Shown piece after piece: positions 1-8,180 of a DNA stretch of 64,000 nt. The DNA lies in contig DASXGW010000003.1 in assembly GCA_036488875.1 (NCBI GenBank), forward strand, positions 1 to 64,000, in the 5' to 3' direction. The notes beneath the pieces are model-generated. The model was given only the letters and a program-made list of their open reading frames with translations. It was not told where the DNA came from and made no database searches. How positions within the stretch are numbered: the stretch's first letter is position 1; the number at the start of each line of letters is the position of its first letter. The translations under genes and the position numbers were made by a program. This stretch comes from Candidatus Baltobacteraceae bacterium. GTDB taxonomy: Bacteria > Vulcanimicrobiota > Vulcanimicrobiia > Vulcanimicrobiales > Vulcanimicrobiaceae.

Positions 1-385
1 TTCCGGCACTGGCGGACGTGACGTGCGCGATCGTCTTCAGCGCTTTGCCGATCGTGTACGTCGCTTGCTGTGTTTGGTCGGCGAAGACGACTTCGCCGGG
101 GAAGGACGTCTGCTGATAGCCGTCCTTTGAAACGCTGACCGCATACGTGTCGGGGGCCAGCGAGAGCATAATGAAATGACCGGTTGTATCCGTCGTCGTT
201 GTTGCCGATTGCGACGGCGACACCGCCTGCACCTTAGCTCCTGCTACGGGTGCCCCAGTGTTGTCGCGCACGGTGCCGGACATGTTGCCGGTGACGCCTG
301 CCAGTGCCCATGTTCCCTGGACAAGCATAGTCACCAACACCAGTACGGCGACCAACGGTCGACGGAAGGAGCGTGAACTTCGCAT
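1..385 (-). CDS. Exported receptor-like protein with carboxypeptidase-type regulatory domain (N-terminal part only)
   Basis: Reading the minus strand from the ATG at 385 gives a signal peptide, then a carboxypeptidase-regulatory-like (CarboxypepD_reg) beta-sandwich with the typical GTVRDNTGAPVAGAKV opening and a YQQTSF turn, running off the window at base 1. A strong GGAGGA ribosome site lies 5 bases before the ATG. In diderm bacteria this domain is usually the N-terminal module of a large TonB-dependent outer-membrane receptor, and the gene at the other end of the window starts the same way and continues into a receptor plug. The receptor part itself is not visible here, so that assignment is inference. 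A surface-anchored adhesin is the main alternative. Confidence 0.7.
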   Translation of the reverse strand, partial: MRSSRSFRRPLVAVLVLVTMLVQGTWALAGVTGNMSGTVRDNTGAPVAGAKVQAVSPSQSATTTTDTTGHFIMLSLAPDTYAVSVSKDGYQQTSFPGEVVFADQTQQATYTIGKALKTIAHVTSASAG

Positions 386-559
386 GTGCATCCTCCGTCT
401 TATCAGTGGAATATGCGACAAATGCCGCAAGATGCACGCAATGCTTCAATATTCGAAATCCGTCCTTCTTATCAAGGATATGTAAAAGTCAATCGCAGCA
501 ACGATTTATTTGATATTGTTTCGAGTTTTGATCCCTCGCGGATCGCCGTTGGCGAGTAA

Positions 560-2056
560 CTACTCCGCCATCGCGACTCGGGCGGAAGGCTGGCCGCGTT
601 TCTGCGCGTGCATGAAGAAGACTAGCGGCGCGCTGATAACGAACACGATCGCGGTTAGCCGGAACAAATAGTCGTACGCGATCATCGTCGATTGCTGCGC
701 GACGAGGTTGGTCACCACGCCGCTCGACATGCCCTGAAGGTTGGTCACGCCCGCCGCAAGATCGTTCCACGCAATCGCCGTTCGATGCGAGAGCAAGGTC
801 GTGAGAATCGCGATACCGAGGCTGCCGCCAAGCTGACGCAGCAACGTGAACACGCCGGTCGCGCCGGCCATGTCGGAGATCGGCACGTCGTTGAGCGTCA
901 TCGTCGTCAGCGGCACGAACAAAAAGCCGAGCGCGAACCCCTGAATGAGGCGCGGCCAGAACACGTCCCAATAGCCGGCCTGCGCGGTCATATCACCCAT
1001 CAGCCACGTCGACCACGCGAAGATGAGTATTCCGCCTAAGATCGACCATCGGCCATCGATTTTATTGAGCACCCGACCGATGATCAGCATCGAGACCGCC
1101 GTCGACAAAGCGCCCGGCATCAGCGCCAAGCCGGTGTCGAACGCCGTAAATCCGAGCATGGTTTGGAAGAACAGCGGCAAGATCAAGGCCGTCCCGAACA
1201 GGCCAAAGCCCATAATAATCCCTAGAAACGAGCCGATCGAGAAACTTCGGAACTTAAAGACGCGCAAATCCACGACCGGATGCCGGTCGCGCAGCGCCTT
1301 GACGACGAAGATGATTAACGCGGCCACCGAGACTACCGACATGATCAGGATCGTGTCCGACGAGAACCAGTCGTCGCGCTCGCCCTGCTCCAGCACGTAC
1401 TGCAGTGACGCCAGCCCGACGGTCAGCAGCGACAAACCCGTCCAATCGATGCCGCCCTTGGGTTTGGCGATGTACTTCGGATTCGGAATGAAGGCCAAGG
1501 TCATCATGAACGCCGCGATCCCGATCGGCACGTTGATGTAGAAGATGAGCGGCCAGCTCGCGTTATCGACGATCCATCCGCCGAGCGTCGGCCCGATTGC
1601 CGGACCCACCATCGCGCCCAATCCGAAGATCGCCATCGCCGCCCCGCGCTTCTCGGGAGGATAGGTCTCGAACATAATTGCCTGTGCGGTGGGCTGCAGC
1701 GCGCCGCCGCCGAGACCTTGCAGCACGCGATAGAAGACGAGCATCCAAATCGAATGGGCCGTTCCGCATAGGAACGACGCGACCGTAAACACCGCCAGCG
1801 ACGTTGCGTAAAAGACTTTGCGTCCCAGCAGCGCCGTCAGCCAGCCGTTGAGCGGCATGATCACGACACTGGCCAGAATGTAGCCGGTTGCTACCCACGC
1901 TACTTCGTCGACCGTCGCTCCCAGGTTGCCGCCGATCGTGTTGATCGCGACGTTGACGATCGTCGTGTCGATGATCGCCATGATCAGTCCGAGCATGACC
2001 GTAATGGTGATCAAGCCGACGGGGGCATGCTCGCGATGGCGGAACGGATTGGGCAT
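560..2056 (-). CDS. MFS drug efflux transporter, DHA2 (EmrB/QacA) family
   Basis: A 498-residue inner-membrane protein with about 14 hydrophobic segments, the usual length for DHA2 proton-drug antiporters. Family motifs are visible: DTTIVNVAI in the first helix (motif D1), GWLTALLGRK between helices 2 and 3 (motif A), RVLQGLGGGALQP (motif B), and GLGAMVGPAIGPTLGG in helix 5 (motif C). It should export toxic hydrophobic compounds by proton exchange. No HlyD/EmrA adaptor gene is adjacent, so it may act alone or with an unlinked adaptor. The ATG at 2056 has a short GGTGA site just upstream. It is divergent from the STAS gene. The substrate cannot be read from sequence. Confidence 0.9.
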   Translation of the reverse strand: MPNPFRHREHAPVGLITITVMLGLIMAIIDTTIVNVAINTIGGNLGATVDEVAWVATGYILASVVIMPLNGWLTALLGRKVFYATSLAVFTVASFLCGTAHSIWMLVFYRVLQGLGGGALQPTAQAIMFETYPPEKRGAAMAIFGLGAMVGPAIGPTLGGWIVDNASWPLIFYINVPIGIAAFMMTLAFIPNPKYIAKPKGGIDWTGLSLLTVGLASLQYVLEQGERDDWFSSDTILIMSVVSVAALIIFVVKALRDRHPVVDLRVFKFRSFSIGSFLGIIMGFGLFGTALILPLFFQTMLGFTAFDTGLALMPGALSTAVSMLIIGRVLNKIDGRWSILGGILIFAWSTWLMGDMTAQAGYWDVFWPRLIQGFALGFLFVPLTTMTLNDVPISDMAGATGVFTLLRQLGGSLGIAILTTLLSHRTAIAWNDLAAGVTNLQGMSSGVVTNLVAQQSTMIAYDYLFRLTAIVFVISAPLVFFMHAQKRGQPSARVAMAE

Positions 2057-2126
2057 TTCACCGTGATTTCCCAGTCCAAGGCACTCCGACCTATGCTATG
2101 GTGTTCACAACAGCGAGGCGAGCCCC

Positions 2127-2486
2127 ATGCACGACGGATATTCCGACTTTAGTGTCAAGGTGACCAAGGCCGAGGGGACGATTGTCGTCTCCCTCTCCGG
2201 CGATTGGGACGTCTACGCCCGCGATGCCTTGCACGACGCGCTCTCGTGCACCGGATCGAGAAACGACGTCGTCATCGACGCTCGTCGCGCCAGTTTCTTC
2301 GATTCGTCGGCGCTTAGCGAGTTCGTGACGTTCTTCAAACGCGTCACCGAACAGGGGCAGCGCTTCGAACTGCTCGTCGGCAACAGCAACATCCTGCGCA
2401 TTCTCGAAATGACCGGCCTATCGAACGTGCTGCTCCCCTCGCCCGATCGCATCGCGATGCTCCAAGAACGGATAATCCAGAGCTAA
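2127..2486 (+). CDS. STAS-domain protein, anti-sigma factor antagonist type
   Basis: A 119-residue single-domain STAS protein. The VVSLSGDWDVYARDAL strand-helix start, the VVIDARRASFFDSSAL segment and the following helix match the SpoIIAA/RsbV fold. Serines 60 and 61 sit where the phosphorylatable serine of anti-sigma antagonists lies (the D-S-S/T motif), so it probably cycles between a phosphorylated inactive form and a form that binds a serine kinase/anti-sigma factor. No HATPase kinase or sigma partner is adjacent, so the partner switch must be encoded elsewhere. A GAGG ribosome site lies about 9 bases before the ATG. Confidence 0.85.
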   Translation: MHDGYSDFSVKVTKAEGTIVVSLSGDWDVYARDALHDALSCTGSRNDVVIDARRASFFDSSALSEFVTFFKRVTEQGQRFELLVGNSNILRILEMTGLSNVLLPSPDRIAMLQERIIQS

Positions 2487-2522
2487 AGCCGTCTTAACGT
2501 AAGCTCGGCTAGCGTAAATCGT

Positions 2523-2804
2523 ATGCAATACGAAATCGACGCTCCCGCCAACGACATCATAGCGATGAACCTCACGATTGCGGCGCTCGATCGCTGGATC
2601 GCAAACGTCTCGCCCTCTGACGACGGCGAAGAGGTCGGCAAGCAGATCGGCGCGATGTATCGCGAGATCCGCCTCGTGCTCGACGAGCTGTCGGACGAGC
2701 TGCCCGGCGACGAGGAAGAAGAAGACGACGACGAGGAGGACGACGAGGAAGTCCTTGAGGCTCAGATCGTCGACGTCGAGCGTCGTATCGCCGTCGCTAG
2801 CTAG
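2523..2804 (+). CDS. Small acidic protein of unknown function
   Basis: A 93-residue protein with no family I recognise. Residues 1-58 look alpha-helical with an aromatic/aliphatic pattern. Residues 60-77 are an almost pure Glu/Asp run, followed by a short helix. The third codon positions are strongly G/C-biased in this frame, which supports it over the overlapping antisense frames. There is no clear ribosome site. It follows the STAS gene by 36 bases and may share its transcript. The acid tract suggests a nucleic-acid-mimic, metal-binding or basic-partner-binding role, but that is speculation. Confidence 0.6.
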   Translation: MQYEIDAPANDIIAMNLTIAALDRWIANVSPSDDGEEVGKQIGAMYREIRLVLDELSDELPGDEEEEDDDEEDDEEVLEAQIVDVERRIAVAS

Positions 2805-2935
2805 CGAGCAGTGCAGGCGCGCCGCGTCTTGAAGGCAACGAGGCGAGCCCGAGCGGTCGGCGCCGCCGCGCGGATCGCTTGCAGCGCGCACGCAAAGTAG
2901 GCGAGCAGAAATAACGCAACGGCGGCCGCCCGCAT
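2801..2935 (-). CDS. Possible 44-residue hydrophobic leader or small membrane protein
   Basis: The minus strand encodes 44 residues starting MRAAAVALFLLAYFACALQ and ending in an Arg-rich tail. One hydrophobic stretch (about residues 4-19) could be a signal anchor with a cationic cytoplasmic tail. It begins 7 bases after the stop of the ferritin-like gene and ends overlapping the acidic-protein gene by 4 bases, a spacing typical of real genes in this window. No strong ribosome site is seen. It could equally be chance coding in GC-rich DNA. Confidence 0.35.
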   Translation of the reverse strand: MRAAAVALFLLAYFACALQAIRAAAPTARARLVAFKTRRACTAR

Positions 2936-2942
2936 GGGATGA

Positions 2943-3827
2943 TTAAGCCCGCGCCTCGCGCGAGGTCTTCTTATCGCCCTTGATCCACTCGAAGAACTCG
3001 AGAATCGCGAGCGCGATGCGCGCCAAGGTCGGAATGAACGTCGGACGCAGCAGGCGCGGATCGAACTCGCTCATCAAGCGGTCGTTCTCGTCGACGCACG
3101 CGCGCACGAACTTCGCCGGCGTCAGGCCTTCCATCACGTCGGTGAACAGGTCGAGAATCGGACCATCTTGCTGGCCGTTCGTACTGGCATTCGATTCCGC
3201 GCCGCCGGCCATTTCCTGACCGCCTTTGACGCGGCGCACGATCGCCGACAGATATTGCACCAGCGCCGGCAGAATCTGCAGCAGCGGATACGGTAACCCG
3301 CGACGCTGGCGATCCCATGCAACCCAGTTGACGAAGAAGACGATGTGCCGCGCTTCCTCGATCAAGATGCGCGACAGCAGCGAAGTCAGGGCATCCGGCA
3401 GAATCTTCGCTTCGGTTGCCAATTTGAAAATGCCGAAGCCGCCAAAAGAATCCACGCACTCGTTATAGCCGAAGTTGACGAACGCCGCGCGCGACGGCGC
3501 CTCGCTGACGTCGCGGGGACTGACGTTCAGGTCGTATTTCTTCACCATGTGGGCGAGAATGCGCCCGTGGCGCGCTTCCTCGAAACCCTGCAACTCGAGC
3601 GCCTGACGCACCAGCGGATCGCGCTCCATCCGCGAAAACCCGTCGAGCATCACGCCCGCGCTGTTCTCGACTTCCAGCGCCATCGTCCACACCGGAATCG
3701 CGCGCAACCGTGCAAGCGAAATCTCGTCGAGATCCGGCCACGGCAGGTCGGGCGGGTCGTAGGGCTTGTGCCCTTCGATAAACGTCCGGCAGAAAAGCTC
3801 TTTGTGTTCTTCGGAACCGATGCGCAT
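2943..3827 (-). CDS. Ferritin-like-superfamily diiron protein
   Basis: A 294-residue, mostly helical protein. It carries two EExRH ligand motifs, EEARHGR near residue 83 and EEARHIV near residue 158, plus acidic residues in the EVEN (about residue 52) and YNECVD segments. This is the four-helix-bundle pattern of ferritin-like diiron carboxylate proteins, so it probably binds two metal ions and may catalyse oxygen-dependent oxidation. A Gly/Ser/Asn/Gln-rich linker (about 205-222) separates a C-terminal helical region. The start ATG follows AGGAAAGGAAACGC, a good ribosome site. It is divergent, with only 34 bases between, from an isoprenoid operon, so a prenyl-lipid substrate is possible but unproved. 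Confidence 0.7.
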   Translation of the reverse strand: MRIGSEEHKELFCRTFIEGHKPYDPPDLPWPDLDEISLARLRAIPVWTMALEVENSAGVMLDGFSRMERDPLVRQALELQGFEEARHGRILAHMVKKYDLNVSPRDVSEAPSRAAFVNFGYNECVDSFGGFGIFKLATEAKILPDALTSLLSRILIEEARHIVFFVNWVAWDRQRRGLPYPLLQILPALVQYLSAIVRRVKGGQEMAGGAESNASTNGQQDGPILDLFTDVMEGLTPAKFVRACVDENDRLMSEFDPRLLRPTFIPTLARIALAILEFFEWIKGDKKTSREARA

Positions 3828-3861
3828 GCGTTTCCTTTCCTACGTAGAATCCCCACGCCCG

Positions 3862-4596
3862 ATGACCACGGTATCTACACCCCAACCGCCCCTGGGCGAA
3901 CATCGCGCCAACGTGCGCGAGTACTTGCGGGGGATCGATCTCCCCTTCGAGTCGGTCGCCGGAACGATCGTGCGAGAGCGATTGGCTACCGAGGACGACG
4001 AGGATCTCCTGCGTTCGAGCCTGGTGCTGTGGGCCTGCGCGGCCTGCGGCGGTGACCTCCGCGACGCCCTGCCCGTGGCAGCCTCGTTCCATCTCTTCGA
4101 CCGCTTCGTACGCCTGCACGACGAGCTGGTCGACGGCTCGGTCGAGCACTGGGGCCTGGGCCAAAGCCTCAACGCCGGCGACGCGCTCTACGCGCTGGCC
4201 TTCCGGACCCTTGCCGACGGCGTCCTCGACGCGCAGCGGCGTCTCGCGGTTGCCGGACTCGTCGCGCGCGCCGTTTTGGAGTCGATCGAGGGCCGCAACG
4301 TCGACATCGAACGTCCTGAAAGCGACGGTCTTCTGCCGCAAGTACGCTCGGTACGGCGTCGCGTTGCCGCGCTCACCGGCGCCGCGCTCGGATCGGGCGC
4401 AATCATCGCGGGAGCCAGCGAACGTATCGTGCGCGGATTCATTCGCGCCGGCTATCTGCTTGCCGTCGCCGCGACGGTCGAGGAAGCAAAACTCGCGCAG
4501 CGCGTTGGTGCCAAAGCCCGCGAGGCGGTCGCCCGTTGCGGCGTGGAGCTAGAGTATCGCAACGGCTTCGAAACCGTCGTTGCCTACGTCACGTAA
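3862..4596 (+). CDS. Polyprenyl-diphosphate-synthase-like protein, short and lacking the second Asp-rich motif
   Basis: A 244-residue alpha-helical protein. Residues about 62-105 (ALPVAASFHLFDRFVRLHDELVDGS is the core, followed by a GDALYALAF segment) match the first half of trans-isoprenyl diphosphate synthases, with DELVD in place of the usual DDxxD. The second DDxxD motif and the usual C-terminal third are absent: the protein ends after the AGYLLAVAATVEEA helix, and family members are normally about 320 residues. It may be a regulatory subunit of a heteromeric synthase, or a non-catalytic relative. The TAA stop abuts the ATG of the IPP isomerase gene, so the two are translationally coupled. 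ATG 3862 was chosen because earlier in-frame codons overlap the divergent gene. Confidence 0.65.
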   Translation: MTTVSTPQPPLGEHRANVREYLRGIDLPFESVAGTIVRERLATEDDEDLLRSSLVLWACAACGGDLRDALPVAASFHLFDRFVRLHDELVDGSVEHWGLGQSLNAGDALYALAFRTLADGVLDAQRRLAVAGLVARAVLESIEGRNVDIERPESDGLLPQVRSVRRRVAALTGAALGSGAIIAGASERIVRGFIRAGYLLAVAATVEEAKLAQRVGAKAREAVARCGVELEYRNGFETVVAYVT

Positions 4597-5628
4597 ATGC
4601 CCGATCCAACCGGATCCCGCAAAGCCGACCACCTACGCATTAACGTTGAAGAAGACGTCGGTGCGAAAGGCGTGAGTGCCGGTTTCGACGCTTATGCCTT
4701 CGAGCATCAAGCTCTGCCCGAAATCGACCTGGACGAGGTCGACACTTCGTGCGAGCTACTCGGCAAGAAGCTCAACGCGCCTCTGCTCGTGTCGTGCATG
4801 ACGGGCGGAACGCCGGAAGCCCAACGCATCAACGCGACGCTCGCACAGGTCGCCGAGGCGTTCGGGCTCGCGATGGGCCTTGGCTCGGGGCGTGCACTGA
4901 TTGAAAATCCCGGGACCTTGCCGACGTTTGACGTGCGCCCGTTCGCGCCCAACGTTTTGCTGCTCGCAAATCTCGGCGCCGTGCAGCTGAACAAGGGCTA
5001 CGGCGTCGACCACTGCCGCCGCCTGATGGAGCTGCTGCAGGCCGACGCGCTCGTGCTGCATCTCAACGCATTGCAGGAGGCGCTTCAACCCGAAGGCGAC
5101 ACGAACTTTCGCGGCCTCCTCGCCCAGATCGCAACGCTGTGCAAAACGCTCGGAGCTCCGGTCGTGGTCAAGGAAGTCGGCTGGGGCATCGGTCCGACGA
5201 CCGTGCGCGCGCTGCTCGATGCGGGCGTCGCCGGGATCGATCTCGCAGGCGCAGGGGGAACCTCGTGGAGCGAAGTCGAGCGGTATCGCATCGACGAAAC
5301 GTGGCGCGCTCGCGTCGCCGGGGCGTTCGCCGGCTGGGGCATCCCCACGACCGAATGTATCGTCAATGCGCGATCGGTCGCGCCCAGCGAAACGATCATT
5401 GCCAGCGGCGGCATTCGCAACGGAATCGACGTCGCCAAAGCCATCGCCCTCGGCGCTGACGCCGCCGGTATCGCCGGTCCGTTTCTACGCGCCGCCGAGG
5501 CTGCGATCGACGAAGCGCGCGATTACGCGCGCGAACTGATCGAAACGTTGCGTATCGCCATGTTCTGTACCGGTGCCCGTACCGTCGCCGAACTGAGAAC
5601 CGCCACGCGGCTTACGGGCGTCCAATGA
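4597..5628 (+). CDS. fni: Type II isopentenyl-diphosphate delta-isomerase (FMN-dependent)
   Basis: A 343-residue TIM-barrel flavoprotein that interconverts isopentenyl and dimethylallyl diphosphate, using reduced FMN and Mg2+. Diagnostic segments are the N-terminal RKADHLRI, PLLVSCMTGG, MGLGSGRAL, LHLNALQE (Mg/substrate site), VVKEVGWG, AGAGGTSW and SGGIRNGIDVAKAIALGADAAGIAGPFL, given here in shorter pieces: SGGIRNG binds FMN phosphate and GAD..G..GPFL closes the barrel. Length is normal. It starts directly after the stop of the synthase-like gene and overlaps the next gene by ATGA, so all three are one operon. It would supply DMAPP for squalene, and hence for the hopanoid genes 17 kb downstream. 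Confidence 0.95.
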   Translation: MPDPTGSRKADHLRINVEEDVGAKGVSAGFDAYAFEHQALPEIDLDEVDTSCELLGKKLNAPLLVSCMTGGTPEAQRINATLAQVAEAFGLAMGLGSGRALIENPGTLPTFDVRPFAPNVLLLANLGAVQLNKGYGVDHCRRLMELLQADALVLHLNALQEALQPEGDTNFRGLLAQIATLCKTLGAPVVVKEVGWGIGPTTVRALLDAGVAGIDLAGAGGTSWSEVERYRIDETWRARVAGAFAGWGIPTTECIVNARSVAPSETIIASGGIRNGIDVAKAIALGADAAGIAGPFLRAAEAAIDEARDYARELIETLRIAMFCTGARTVAELRTATRLTGVQ

Positions 5629-6146
5629 GCGCCATCGTCGGCGTATCGGATCACGGCGGTTGGGCGATCTTCGTAACGGTCGCACGCGACGGAAAGCTCC
5701 TCGATCGCCGGCGCGTCGAGCTCGTCGACGCGAGCCTGCCCGCGATCCCGCATCACCACGAAGCGCAGATGCTTCCGGTCGACCAAGGCGTCGCATTAGT
5801 GGAACGCGTTCGCGCGTCGGCAGAAAAACACGCCGCGCTCGCGCTGGACGAAGTGGTAAAGGCGGTGCCGGACATTCAAGGGATCGCGCTGCGGGCGTGC
5901 CCGCCGTTACCGCCGACAATTGCCGAGCGCATCGAAGACGTCCGCGCGCGAAACGTCGCCGACTGGGTGATGTACCGCAACGCCCTCGCGTCCGCCGCCG
6001 CGGGGCGCGCATGGGCCGTCCATTGGTATGACGCCAAGAAGCTCGAGCTCAACGCGAAGCATCTCGACCTCCGTAAGAAGGTCGGAGCGCCATGGAGCAA
6101 CGATCACAAACTCGCCATGGCCCTGGCGCTGCGCGCTTTCGGCTAG
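5625..6146 (+). CDS. Conserved-looking protein of unknown function in the IPP isomerase operon
   Basis: A 173-residue soluble protein that overlaps the isomerase stop codon by the four bases ATGA, so it is translated from the same mRNA. It opens with a beta-strand pattern (IVGVSDHGGWAIFVTVA) and a strand-rich first third, a HHHEAQ segment near residue 43, and a C-terminal basic helix containing KKLELNAKHLDLRKK. The N-terminal pattern recalls RNase H-like folds, but the acidic triad is not evident, so I assign no function. There is no signal peptide. Its position argues for a link to isoprenoid supply, but guilt by association is the only evidence. Confidence 0.75.
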   Translation: MSAIVGVSDHGGWAIFVTVARDGKLLDRRRVELVDASLPAIPHHHEAQMLPVDQGVALVERVRASAEKHAALALDEVVKAVPDIQGIALRACPPLPPTIAERIEDVRARNVADWVMYRNALASAAAGRAWAVHWYDAKKLELNAKHLDLRKKVGAPWSNDHKLAMALALRAFG

Positions 6147-6186
6147 AAAGCGAGGCCTCACCGGCCGTAGCGTGGTAACCTCGGGC

Positions 6187-8178
6187 ATGCTTACTCGGCT
6201 TTTTGCGGCTCTACTCGGCACGCTTTTGGCAACGGTCCCGGCATTGGCCAACGCGGCCATACTGACTGAGAACGACTTCCAGCACGGCGTTGCACTCAAC
6301 TCGCCCGCGATCTCACCCGACGGTAAACGCGCCGTCGTCGTGGTGTCGAGGGTGAACTGGAACGAAGATCGCCGCGACGGCGAGCTCGTCCTCATCGACG
6401 TCGCCACGCACGGTCAGCGCGTGCTGACGTACGACCGCAAAGGGCTCTCCGATCCGTCGTTCTCACCCGACGGATCGCGGCTTGCCTTCATCGCCGACGA
6501 CGGCGACGGCGACGACGCGCACTCGCAAGTGTTCGTCATGCCGCTCGACGGCGGCGACGCGCGCCCGGTCACCAAAGCCAAAGAAGGCGTCGAGCAGTAC
6601 GCGTGGCGTCCCGACGGTCGCGCCATGGCTTACGCTGCAGAAGATCCCCAGCCCGAACGCAAAGGCGCCGATAAGTTCCGCGACAGCTTTATCTTCACCA
6701 CCGAGCCGATCGTCGCGCGCAGCCGTCCCGAGCCGCGGCACTTGTTCGCTCAATCGCTCGACGGCGGGCCGGCCACGCAGTTGACGTTCGGTCCCCAGAG
6801 CGTTGCCACCGGCGAAGCGCAGTCGTCGATCTCGTGGTCGCACGACGGTAAGACGATCGCCTTCGTCCTCTGTCCCAACGCCATTCTCAACGACGAGAGC
6901 TATTCGCACGTCGCGCTGATCGACGTCGAGAGCAAGAAGGTGCGGTCGCTGACCGGACGCACGATGTGGGAGAGCACGCCGCTCTTCTCACCCGACGGAA
7001 CGCACATCGCGTACACCTATTCGGACGGCGACAATCAGGTCAATCTGCAAGAGTTGTACGTCACGACACCCGACGGCGGTGTGGGCAAGTCCGTAACGGC
7101 GTCGCTCGATCGCGACGTCTTCGACGCCGCGTGGGCGCCCGATTCAAAAACGTTGTATTTCGGGGTGCCCGATCGCTCGTCGCAGTCGTTCTACCGGCTT
7201 GAGCTCGGGGGCGAGCCGCAACGAATGGTGGACACAACGTTGCTCCAGCACGCGTCGTCGCTGGTTGATGCGATCGCGCCCGACGGAAGCTTCGTCTTCG
7301 TCGGTACGCAGACCAAACAGCCGTCGGAGTTATTTTACCGCTCCGCCTCGGGCACAACGACCAAGCTCACCGATTTCAATGCGGCGATCGCGCGCCTCGA
7401 CCTCGCGTCGGCCGAGCGCATCGAGTTTCCGACCGGCACCGGCATCACCGGCGACGGCGTGCTCTACACGCCGCCCGGATTTACCGCCGGCAAAAAATAT
7501 CCGCTGAGCGTCTTCATTCACGGCGGCCCGACCAGCTCGTCGACCTTGGGCTTCGACTTTTGGGCGCAGGTGATGGCGGCGCGCGGCTGGCTCGTGCTCC
7601 GTCCGAACTATCGCGGCAGCGACGATCTCGGCATCAAGTACCAGCGCGCCGTGCTCTACGATCTCGATGCCGGCCCCGGCAAAGACATCATGTCCGCCGT
7701 CGACACCGTTCGCGCGCGCGGCATCGTCGACGATTCGCGCATCGCCGTGTCGGGATGGTCGTACGGCGGCATCATGACGGCGTGGATGATTTCGAAATAT
7801 CACATCTGGAAGGCGGCCGTCTCCGGCGCGTCGGTCAACGATTGGGTTACCGACTACGGAACGGCCGACGACAGCTTATCGGACGTCGATCTGTTCCACG
7901 GGTCGCCGTTTGTCGGAAATAATGCCGCCGAGTTTCGGCGCACCTCGGCGATATCGTATGCGAAGGATGTGACGACGCCGGTGTTGATTCTCTCCGACGT
8001 CGGCGACAATCGCGACTCTTTTGCCACGTCGTCGATGTATTGGCGCGCGCTGCGCGACAATCATAAGGACGCGACGTTGCGCGTGTGGCCGGTCTACGGC
8101 CACTTCCCGTCCGATCCGGTTCGTCAGGCCGACGTCTACCACTATTGGCTAGACTACATCGCCCAGCACTTCCGGTAA
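6187..8178 (+). CDS. Secreted S9-family prolyl-oligopeptidase-like serine peptidase
   Basis: A 663-residue precursor with a signal peptide (cleavage near residue 23, after ALANA). Residues about 30-400 are a WD40-like beta-propeller with repeated SPDG blades, and residues about 410-663 are an alpha/beta-hydrolase domain. Catalytic elements are all present: HGGP oxyanion segment, nucleophile in GWSYGG, Asp in DVGDNRDS and His in YGHFP. This matches the S9C acylaminoacyl-peptidase/dipeptidyl-peptidase group, which trims short peptides entering the propeller. ATG 6187 was chosen because it gives a proper signal peptide. It should act in the periplasm or outside. It could supply peptides together with the M1 enzyme at 9860. 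Confidence 0.9.
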   Translation: MLTRLFAALLGTLLATVPALANAAILTENDFQHGVALNSPAISPDGKRAVVVVSRVNWNEDRRDGELVLIDVATHGQRVLTYDRKGLSDPSFSPDGSRLAFIADDGDGDDAHSQVFVMPLDGGDARPVTKAKEGVEQYAWRPDGRAMAYAAEDPQPERKGADKFRDSFIFTTEPIVARSRPEPRHLFAQSLDGGPATQLTFGPQSVATGEAQSSISWSHDGKTIAFVLCPNAILNDESYSHVALIDVESKKVRSLTGRTMWESTPLFSPDGTHIAYTYSDGDNQVNLQELYVTTPDGGVGKSVTASLDRDVFDAAWAPDSKTLYFGVPDRSSQSFYRLELGGEPQRMVDTTLLQHASSLVDAIAPDGSFVFVGTQTKQPSELFYRSASGTTTKLTDFNAAIARLDLASAERIEFPTGTGITGDGVLYTPPGFTAGKKYPLSVFIHGGPTSSSTLGFDFWAQVMAARGWLVLRPNYRGSDDLGIKYQRAVLYDLDAGPGKDIMSAVDTVRARGIVDDSRIAVSGWSYGGIMTAWMISKYHIWKAAVSGASVNDWVTDYGTADDSLSDVDLFHGSPFVGNNAAEFRRTSAISYAKDVTTPVLILSDVGDNRDSFATSSMYWRALRDNHKDATLRVWPVYGHFPSDPVRQADVYHYWLDYIAQHFR

Positions 8179-8180
8179 CG

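Noticed and set aside
2578-2832. Arg/Ser-rich + strand frame overlapping the acidic-protein gene
   Set aside because: It is the other-frame reading of the Glu/Asp run; third-position GC bias favours the acidic frame.
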